Source: an uncultured Eubacteriales bacterium (GTDB taxonomy: Bacteria > Bacillota > Clostridia > HGM11514). Taken from it: a stretch of DNA of 64,000 nucleotides. Positions 58,079-64,000 of the stretch are shown here, one piece after another. The DNA is taken from positions 1 through 64,000 of the forward strand of contig CABUMF010000003.1 of the NCBI GenBank assembly GCA_902492655.1. Reading direction: 5' to 3'. Under the pieces are notes generated by a model. The model saw nothing but the letters and a program-made list of their open reading frames with translations. It was not told the DNA's origin and ran no database searches. Numbering within the stretch: position 1 is the stretch's first letter; each line of letters begins with the position of its first letter. A program made the position numbers and the translations under genes.

Positions 58079-58546
58079 GTGATTACACCGCTTGATATAC
58101 AAAGCAAGGAATTTAAAAAACATTTCGGCGGATATGAAAGGTCCGATGTTGAAGAGTTTTTTGCGCTTGTGTGCGAGGAGTATGATAAGCTTTATACCGA
58201 AAATGCATCACTCAGGGAACGGGTAAACGTGCTCTCTGACTCGGTTAAGCAATACAAAACGATAGAGAATACCTTGCAGGATACTCTCGTGATTGCCCAG
58301 AAAACGGGCGAGGAAGTCAAGAAATCCGCTTATGACAAGGGTGAGGTTATTATCGGCGAGGCTACTGCGAAAGCTGCCGAAATAGTTGAACAAGCAAAGG
58401 CGGAAGCTCTTGAAATAACAAAGAAAAACAAAGAGCTCAAGGCTGAATTTGAGGCTTGCAAAGCAAAGCTGCTTAGCATATTAAACAGTGAAATTGCTAT
58501 TTTAGAACAGGCTGAGATTAATCCTGAGACAGAAGAGGAGAATTAG
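58079..58546 (+). CDS. DivIVA-domain protein
   Basis: A 155-residue DivIVA-like protein. The membrane-binding start ITPLDIQSKEFKKHFGGYERSDVEEF is followed by long coiled coil. It localises to curved membrane at septa or poles. Start: GTG 58079, 9 nt after AAAGGTG; an earlier GTG at 58067 is the ribosome site itself. The sepF-divIVA-ileS order is well kept in Bacillota. Confidence 0.9.
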   Translation: MITPLDIQSKEFKKHFGGYERSDVEEFFALVCEEYDKLYTENASLRERVNVLSDSVKQYKTIENTLQDTLVIAQKTGEEVKKSAYDKGEVIIGEATAKAAEIVEQAKAEALEITKKNKELKAEFEACKAKLLSILNSEIAILEQAEINPETEEEN

Positions 58547-58550
58547 ACCA

Positions 58551-61304
58551 ATGGAAACAGTTGATTACAGTGCAACGCTTAATCTGCCCAAAAGTGAATT
58601 TCCTATGAGGGCAAACCTTCCGAAGCGTGAACCCGAAATGCTTTCACGCTGGTATGAGGAGGACTTGTATCATAAGCTTCTTGAAGACAGATCGGATTGC
58701 CCGACCTATAACCTTCATGACGGCCCTCCCTTTGCAAACGGGGATATTCATATGGGACACACTCTTAACAAAATTCTTAAGGATTTTGTTATAAAGTATA
58801 AGCTTATGAGGGGATATAAAACGCCTTATGTTCCCGGCTGGGATACGCACGGTCTGCCTATTGAACAGCAGGCTATTAAAAAGCTCGGCATTAACAGAAG
58901 CGAATTCGGTCCGGTGAAATTCCGTGAGATTTGCCGCGATTTCGCTCTTAAATATATTGCAAATCAAAAGGAACAGTTCAAAAGACTGGGCGTAATCGGA
59001 GATTGGGATCATGAGTATATCACCCTTCAGCCCGAATTTGAAGCTCGTGAAATAGAAGTTTTCGGCCGTATGGCTAAAAAAGGCCTTCTTTACAGAGGTC
59101 TGAAGCCCGTTTATTGGTGTCCTTCATGCGAAACCGCATTGGCAGAAGCTGAAATCGAATACAATGAGGACGCAACGGATTCAATCTATGTTAAATTTGA
59201 TGTTAAAAAGACAAACGGTCAATTTGACGGCTTTGAAAACGTTAAGTTTGTTATCTGGACAACAACCACATGGACGCTTCCCGGAAATGTTGCAATTTCG
59301 GTTAATCCGTTTTATGAGTATGCTCTTGTAAAGCATGGTGACGAGCATCTTGTTATGGCAAATGACCTTGTTGAGGCAGTTGTCGAAAAGGTGGGGCTTG
59401 AAAACTATGAGATAGTTAAGACCTATAAGGGTGCAGAGCTTGAAAATATCGTTTGCAGTCATCCTATTTTCGATAAGGAATCTCTTATCATAGTAGGCGA
59501 GCATGTAACACTCGATGCAGGTACGGGCTGCGTTCATACAGCTCCCGGTCTTGGTGCGGAGGACTTTATTGCGTGTCAGCCGTACAAGCTTCCTACGGTT
59601 GTTCCGGTGGATGACAGGGGTATCATGAACGAGGTTGCCGAAGAATTTGCAGGGCTTCCTTACTATAAAGCAAACAAGGCAATAGAGGAAAAATTAAGAA
59701 ATTGCGGTGCTCTTTTGGCGGTTGAACCTATTGTTCATCAGTATCCTCATTGCTGGCGCTGCAAAAACCCGATTATTTTCAGAGCAACCAAGCAGTGGTT
59801 TGCTTCCGTGGACGCAATTAAGGATGACGCCGTAAAGGCAATCAACAGCGTAAAATGGGTTCCCGGCTGGGGACAGGAGAGAATAACCAATATGGTTAAG
59901 GACCGCTCCGACTGGTGCATTTCCCGTCAGAGGCTCTGGGGTGTTCCTCTGCCGATATTCTATTGTAAGGACTGTAAAAAGGAGCTTATTACAGACGAAA
60001 CAATCGAAGCTGTAAAGAAGCTTTTTGCGAAAAAAGGCTCAACGGCGTGGTATGAGCTTGAAGCAAAGGATATTCTTCCCGAAGGCACAAAGTGCGAATG
60101 CGGCTGTACCGAGTTTACCAAAGAAACCGATATTATGGATGTTTGGTTCGATTCCGGCTCATCACATATGTCCGTGTGCGACGAAAGAGAGGAATTGACG
60201 GTTCCTGCGGATATGTATCTTGAGGGTAATGACCAGTACAGAGGCTGGTTCCAGTCGTCGCTTCTTACATCTGTTGCGGTAAACGGCAATGCTCCTTACA
60301 AGACGGTGCTTACCCACGGCATGGTTGTTGACGGGGAAGGCAAAAAAATGTCCAAATCCCTCGGAAACGGTCTTGACCCGATGAAGCTTACCGATCAGTA
60401 CGGTGCGGATATTTTAAGACTCTGGGTTGCTTCGAGCGACTATCGTTCCGATGTGAGAATTTCGGACGATATTTTAAAGCAGCTTTCGGAGGTCTACAGA
60501 AAAATCAGGAATACCGCAAAATATATACTCGGTAATATAAGCGATTTTGATCCCGCAAAGGACAAGGTTGCATTTTCCGATATGCCCGAAATAGACAAGT
60601 GGGCGCTTATCACAATGAACAAGCTTACCGAAAAGGTTCTTGAAGCTTACGAAAACTATGATTATCACATCATTTATCACAGTATCAGGAACTTCTGCGT
60701 GGTTGATATGTCTAACTTCTATCTTGATATTTTAAAGGACAGACTTTACACCGAAAAGCCGGATTCCCTTAAAAGAAGAAGTGCGCAGACTGCAATTTAC
60801 GAGATACTTTCAAACCTTGTAAGGCTTATTGCTCCGGTTTTGTCATTTACCGCAGAAGAAATCTGGGGATTCATGCCTCATGTTGAATGCGATAAACAGC
60901 AGGGTGTGTTCTTTAATACAATGCCTGAGGTTAATCCGGAATATAACGATGACGCATTAATGGCAAAATGGGCGGAAATTTCTGCCGTAAGAGGCGACGT
61001 GCTTAAAGCACTTGAAGTTGCAAGAAACGAAAAAACAATAGGCAAGTCCCTTGAAGCAAGCGTTACCCTCTTTGCAGAAGGCGAAACCTTTGAGCTTCTT
61101 GACAGCTGCCGTGATATTCTTCCCGAGGTGTTCATTACTTCCGGGGCGGATGTAAAATGCGGTAAGGGCGGAACGTTTGAAGGCGAAAGGGTTGGCGTTG
61201 AGGTCAAAAAGGCAAGCGGAAGAAAATGTGAACGCTGCTGGACATTCTCTGAAAGTGTTGGTGATGATTGCCTGTGCTTAAGATGCCGAAAGATTTTGGG
61301 ATAA
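58551..61304 (+). CDS. ileS: isoleucyl-tRNA synthetase
   Basis: A 917-residue class I synthetase. HIGH-type motif HMGH (67-70), WCPSCETALAEAE, the large CP1 editing domain (about 190-390) with WTTTTWTLPGNVA, KMSKS (599-603), an anticodon domain, and a C-terminal zinc finger CERCW...CLRC. There is no T-box leader, since it lies 4 bp after the divIVA-like gene. Confidence 0.97.
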   Translation: METVDYSATLNLPKSEFPMRANLPKREPEMLSRWYEEDLYHKLLEDRSDCPTYNLHDGPPFANGDIHMGHTLNKILKDFVIKYKLMRGYKTPYVPGWDTHGLPIEQQAIKKLGINRSEFGPVKFREICRDFALKYIANQKEQFKRLGVIGDWDHEYITLQPEFEAREIEVFGRMAKKGLLYRGLKPVYWCPSCETALAEAEIEYNEDATDSIYVKFDVKKTNGQFDGFENVKFVIWTTTTWTLPGNVAISVNPFYEYALVKHGDEHLVMANDLVEAVVEKVGLENYEIVKTYKGAELENIVCSHPIFDKESLIIVGEHVTLDAGTGCVHTAPGLGAEDFIACQPYKLPTVVPVDDRGIMNEVAEEFAGLPYYKANKAIEEKLRNCGALLAVEPIVHQYPHCWRCKNPIIFRATKQWFASVDAIKDDAVKAINSVKWVPGWGQERITNMVKDRSDWCISRQRLWGVPLPIFYCKDCKKELITDETIEAVKKLFAKKGSTAWYELEAKDILPEGTKCECGCTEFTKETDIMDVWFDSGSSHMSVCDEREELTVPADMYLEGNDQYRGWFQSSLLTSVAVNGNAPYKTVLTHGMVVDGEGKKMSKSLGNGLDPMKLTDQYGADILRLWVASSDYRSDVRISDDILKQLSEVYRKIRNTAKYILGNISDFDPAKDKVAFSDMPEIDKWALITMNKLTEKVLEAYENYDYHIIYHSIRNFCVVDMSNFYLDILKDRLYTEKPDSLKRRSAQTAIYEILSNLVRLIAPVLSFTAEEIWGFMPHVECDKQQGVFFNTMPEVNPEYNDDALMAKWAEISAVRGDVLKALEVARNEKTIGKSLEASVTLFAEGETFELLDSCRDILPEVFITSGADVKCGKGGTFEGERVGVEVKKASGRKCERCWTFSESVGDDCLCLRCRKILG

Positions 61305-61768
61305 GCAAAAAAACGGTCAAAAATATTGCTCTTTACTTGCTTTTGTTTTTTGCAATGCTTGCGATTGATATTGCCACAAAGCTTATGGTTACAAAGTATT
61401 TCAGCGTGGGAATATCGGTTTCAATCATCGAGGGCGTGCTTGATTTTACCTATGTAAGAAATCCGGGTGCGGCGTTCGGGATTTTCAGCAATAATACAAT
61501 CGTTCTTGCGGTTTTTTCGGTTGTTATCCTTATCGGGATTGTCATCGCAACTGTAAAGTTCAAGCCGAAGAACGAGCTTGTGAAGATAGCGATTTGCATG
61601 ATTTGTTCAGGTGCAGTCGGCAATTTGATTGACCGCATAAGACTTGGGTATGTTGTTGACTTTATTGATGTTGATTTCTTCAATTTCCCGGTTTTTAATG
61701 TGGCGGATTGCTTTGTGTGCATAGGGGCGTTCATGCTTGCTATGTATATACTTATTGCAAAAGATTAA
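61283..61768 (+). CDS. lspA: lipoprotein signal peptidase (signal peptidase II)
   Basis: A 161-residue aspartic membrane protease, four helices, which cleaves lipidated prolipoproteins. The catalytic pair is probably Asp126 (GYVVDFID) and Asp142 (FNVAD); the GNLIDR motif is also present. It overlaps ileS by 22 nt. The start is ATG 61283; GTG 61274 or TTG 61268 are possible, as no ribosome site is clear. Confidence 0.93.
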   Translation: MPKDFGISKKTVKNIALYLLLFFAMLAIDIATKLMVTKYFSVGISVSIIEGVLDFTYVRNPGAAFGIFSNNTIVLAVFSVVILIGIVIATVKFKPKNELVKIAICMICSGAVGNLIDRIRLGYVVDFIDVDFFNFPVFNVADCFVCIGAFMLAMYILIAKD

Positions 61769-61786
61769 TTTAAATAATCAAGCGTT

Positions 61787-61827
61787 AAAACACACGGTAC
61801 GAATTATTCGGGCCGTGTGTTTTTAAG
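61787..61827 (+). terminator. intrinsic terminator after lspA
   Basis: An 11-bp perfect stem (61787-61797 with 61813-61823), 15-nt loop, T-run within and after the right arm. Confidence 0.82.
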
Positions 61828-61884
61828 GTTGTCGGAAATGTTGGCGCAGATGAAAAACTTTAGCGGTATAATAGGCGAAAACCC

Positions 61885-61913
61885 TTGACTTTACGGCTTT
61901 TGAATGATATAAT
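61885..61913 (+). promoter_or_regulatory. promoter of recA
   Basis: TTGACT (61885-61890), 17-bp spacer, TATAAT (61908-61913). No LexA box of the Bacillota type (CGAAC-N4-GTTCG) is seen from 61769 to 61963. Confidence 0.82.
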
Positions 61914-61963
61914 ATACATGGGTAATTGTGTATAAATCACACTCAGAAGGAGCGGTTAATGAT

Positions 61964-62977
61964 ATGGAAGAAAAACAGAAAGCACTTGATGTTGCGCTTA
62001 ATCAGATTGAAAAGCAATTCGGCAAAGGTGCCGTTATGCGCCTTGGAGACAGCCCGTCAATGCAGGTTGATGTAATTTCAACAGGTATTGCGAGCCTTGA
62101 TATTGCGCTTGGAATAGGCGGCTTGCCAAAGGGCAGAATTATCGAAATATACGGGCCTGAATCCTCGGGTAAGACAACGGTTGCACTTCATGCCGTTGCA
62201 GAGGCTCAGAAGTGCGGTGGAGAGGTTGCGTTTGTTGACGCAGAGCACGCTCTTGACCCGGTTTATGCGTCAAAGCTCGGTGTAAATATAGATAAGCTTT
62301 ATGTTTCTCAGCCCGATACGGGTGAGCAGGCATTGGAAATTACCGAGGCACTTGTAAGGAGCGGTGCGATTGATGTTATTGTTATCGACTCTGTTGCGGC
62401 ACTTGTTCCAAAGGCTGAAATCGAAGGCGAAATGGGCGATAACCATGTGGGACTTCACGCAAGACTTATGAGCCAGGCTTTGAGAAAGCTTGCCGGAGTT
62501 ATAAGCAAGTCAAACTGTATTGCAATATTTATCAATCAGCTTCGTGAAAAGGTTGGCGTTGTGTACGGAAATCCCGAGGTTACAACGGGTGGTCGTGCGC
62601 TTAAATTCTATGCCAGCGTAAGGCTTGATGTAAGGCGTGTCGAGGCGATAAAGCACGGTACTGAAATAGTGGGCAATCATGTCAGGGTAAAGGTTGTTAA
62701 GAACAAGGTCGCTCCGCCGTTTAAGGAAGCGGAATTTGATATTATGTACGGCGAGGGCGTTTCAAACATCGGTGTTGTTTTGGACCTGGCGGCAGATAAG
62801 GATATTATCAAAAAGGGCGGCGCTTGGTATTCGATAGGCGAAACAAGAATCGGTCAGGGCAGAGAAAATGCAAAGAATTATCTGAAAGAAAATCCTGATG
62901 TTTTTGAGGACATCAACCGTCGTGTAAGAGAAGCTTACGGTCTTGATAAGCCTCGTGAAACTGCCGAAAATGAATAA
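61964..62977 (+). CDS. recA: recombinase RecA
   Basis: A 337-residue RecA for strand exchange and SOS signalling. Walker A GPESSGKTTVALH, ALKFYASVRLDVRR and GEMGDNHVGLHARLMSQALR are intact. Start: ATG 61964, with AAGGAG about 11 nt upstream; the frame from 61928 begins in the leader. The recX start overlaps its end. Confidence 0.97.
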   Translation: MEEKQKALDVALNQIEKQFGKGAVMRLGDSPSMQVDVISTGIASLDIALGIGGLPKGRIIEIYGPESSGKTTVALHAVAEAQKCGGEVAFVDAEHALDPVYASKLGVNIDKLYVSQPDTGEQALEITEALVRSGAIDVIVIDSVAALVPKAEIEGEMGDNHVGLHARLMSQALRKLAGVISKSNCIAIFINQLREKVGVVYGNPEVTTGGRALKFYASVRLDVRRVEAIKHGTEIVGNHVRVKVVKNKVAPPFKEAEFDIMYGEGVSNIGVVLDLAADKDIIKKGGAWYSIGETRIGQGRENAKNYLKENPDVFEDINRRVREAYGLDKPRETAENE

Positions 62978-63605
62978 CAGCGGTTTTATTACCTCTATCG
63001 AGCCGCAAAAGAATAACAAAAACAGATATTCGGTGTTTATCGACGGGAAATACGCCTTTTCGCTTGACGATGAAACTCTTTTCAAGTCAAAGCTGAAAGT
63101 TGGCGATGAAATAAACGAAGAAGCGGCACAGGAGCTTATTTGTGATGCTCAGTACATGGCTTGCAAGGATTACGGCTTTAAGCTTGTTTCCAAAAAGCTT
63201 TACACTGCACATGATTTTACATATAAGCTTAAGATGAAGGGCTTTGACGAAAGCGTTGCAAATAAGGTATGCCTGCGTTTTTCGGAGCTCGGTCTTATAA
63301 ATGATGAGGATTTTGCGAGGGCGTACATTTCAGATGCGGCACGCCTTAGGCAAAAAGGGAAACGGGCTATTTCCGCAGAGCTTTCAATGCACGGAGTAGA
63401 TAAAGCGGTTATCGACGGGCTTCTTGACGGGTTTGAAAACCCGGAAGGCCTTGAAAAAATCATATCAAAAAAGCTTAAAACAAAAAATCCCGACCGTAAG
63501 CAGATCTCAAGTGTTTTTGCATCCTGCATCAGGAAGGGATACGGTGCGGATGAAATTAAGCACGCTTTGAAAAAATACACGGATGAGGAATTCACGGATG
63601 AATAG
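62970..63605 (+). CDS. recX: regulatory protein RecX
   Basis: A 211-residue all-helical RecX that modulates RecA filaments. Family marks are RYSVFIDGKYAFSLD near the start and, repeated, DFTYKLKMKGFDESVANKVC and GLINDEDFARAYI. ATG 62970 overlaps the recA stop by 8 nt. Confidence 0.9.
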   Translation: MNNSGFITSIEPQKNNKNRYSVFIDGKYAFSLDDETLFKSKLKVGDEINEEAAQELICDAQYMACKDYGFKLVSKKLYTAHDFTYKLKMKGFDESVANKVCLRFSELGLINDEDFARAYISDAARLRQKGKRAISAELSMHGVDKAVIDGLLDGFENPEGLEKIISKKLKTKNPDRKQISSVFASCIRKGYGADEIKHALKKYTDEEFTDE

Positions 63606-64000
63606 TATCGGAATTATTTCTCTCGGCTGCTCAAAAAACCTGACGGACAGTGAGGTTATGCTGGGGGTGTTGTCAAAAAAACATAAAATCGAACCTGACA
63701 TTGAAAAGGCTGACATAATCATCGTTAACACCTGTTGTTTTATTGACGACGCAAAGCAGGAATCCATTGATGCGATTTTAGAGGCGGCGGAGTACAAAAA
63801 GAAAAATTGTAAAAAGCTTGTTGTAGCAGGGTGTCTTGCACAGAGATTTAAGGATGATATTTTAAAAGAAATCCCCGAGGTAGACTGCGTTTTGGGAACT
63901 GCCGACTATCATAGAATTGATGAGATTCTGGAGAGGAGCGAAACGGAATCCTTCGGAGATATTGATGTATCGCCCGATTATTCTTGTATTCCGAGGATAA
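63598..64000 (+). CDS. rimO: ribosomal protein S12 methylthiotransferase RimO, cut by window end
   Basis: The first 134 residues of a methylthiotransferase. N-terminal UPF0004 cysteines are seen in SLGCSKNLTDSEVM, NTCCFIDDAKQES and AGCLAQRF. SLGCSKNxxDSE and the CCFIDDAKQES form mark RimO rather than MiaB. It overlaps recX by 8 nt. The radical-SAM and TRAM parts lie beyond the window. Confidence 0.9.
   Translation, partial: MNSIGIISLGCSKNLTDSEVMLGVLSKKHKIEPDIEKADIIIVNTCCFIDDAKQESIDAILEAAEYKKKNCKKLVVAGCLAQRFKDDILKEIPEVDCVLGTADYHRIDEILERSETESFGDIDVSPDYSCIPRI

Noticed and set aside
58551..58600. T-box riboswitch before ileS
   Set aside because: The gap to the divIVA-like gene is only 4 bp, so there is no room for a leader.
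61798..61812. CGAA-TTA-TTCG as a LexA box
   Set aside because: The spacing and bases do not fit the Bacillota consensus, and it lies in the loop of the lspA terminator.
1..64000. CRISPR arrays, insertion sequences, prophage genes, integrases or attachment sites
   Set aside because: No tandem spaced repeats, transposase-like frames or phage genes were seen on either strand.

Overview
This window looks like chromosome from an anaerobic, probably endospore-forming member of the Clostridia (Bacillota). The evidence is an Rnf ion-pumping complex, the spore-coat/cortex pair yabP-yabQ next to divIC, sepF and a divIVA-like gene, the RicA (YmcA) gene between miaB and mutS, RNase Y, YesN-, YesL- and YlbF-type families, and canonical TTGACA/TATAAT promoters with 17-bp spacers. 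I see no phage, insertion sequence, CRISPR array or rRNA. Most genes are housekeeping genes. Accessory content sits mainly at 14.8-25.4 kb and 43.6-48.0 kb.

Layout. 0-3.5 kb: rnfD-G-E-A-B, with rnfC presumably just upstream of the window. 3.5-7.1 kb: an alpha/beta hydrolase, a ComEA-like helix-hairpin-helix protein, and an AraC-type response regulator with a degenerate receiver domain coupled to a flippase-like membrane protein. 7.2-14.8 kb: tRNA-Met, an acyl-CoA synthetase, a DUF951 protein, a LysM/M23 cell-wall peptidase, a PPC-domain protein, then rpsO-pnp with structured leaders. 14.8-22.2 kb: a seven-gene minus-strand operon (DegT aminotransferase, PIG-L deacetylase, PfkB kinase, class II aldolase, NagB-like protein and two non-secreted beta-sandwich carbohydrate-binding-like proteins). 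It is divergent from a ROK repressor gene, and a perfect palindrome lies between and over the two facing -35 boxes. This is the best candidate here for an undescribed (amino)sugar pathway. 22.2-27.8 kb: a secreted protein, a YesL-like protein, a CDF metal transporter, an ECF S component, an asparagine synthetase broken by one frameshift, and a small membrane exporter. 27.8-39.0 kb: murA, walJ-like, rlmH, yabP, yabQ, divIC, a large GT-C-like membrane protein, a cytidylate-kinase-like protein, a PepSY lipoprotein, an SGNH hydrolase, a UPF0340 protein, a YtqB-like methylase, hflX and a YigZ-family gene. 39.0-43.5 kb: rny with a long structured leader, then rpmG-secE-nusG-rplK-rplA with two similar L1-type leader elements and no rplJL. 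43.6-48.0 kb: three small secreted proteins, an AraC regulator with a lipoprotein, and a membrane protein. 48.2-61.8 kb: a dense plus-strand run, miaB-ricA-mutS-mutL-miaA-hfq-HlyD-like-yggS-sepF-divIVA-like-ileS-lspA, mostly with ATGA/TGATG overlaps. 61.9-64 kb: recA-recX-rimO, the last cut by the window end.

Working together: Rnf couples ferredoxin oxidation to NAD reduction and ion pumping. RNase Y, RicA, PNPase and Hfq are RNA-turnover factors. SepF, the DivIVA-like protein, DivIC, MurA and the M23 peptidase serve division and envelope growth. MiaA and MiaB act in sequence on tRNA A37. The 14.8-22.2 kb operon combines deacetylation, amino transfer or deamination, phosphorylation and aldol cleavage, the steps expected of amino-sugar metabolism, but its substrate cannot be read from sequence.
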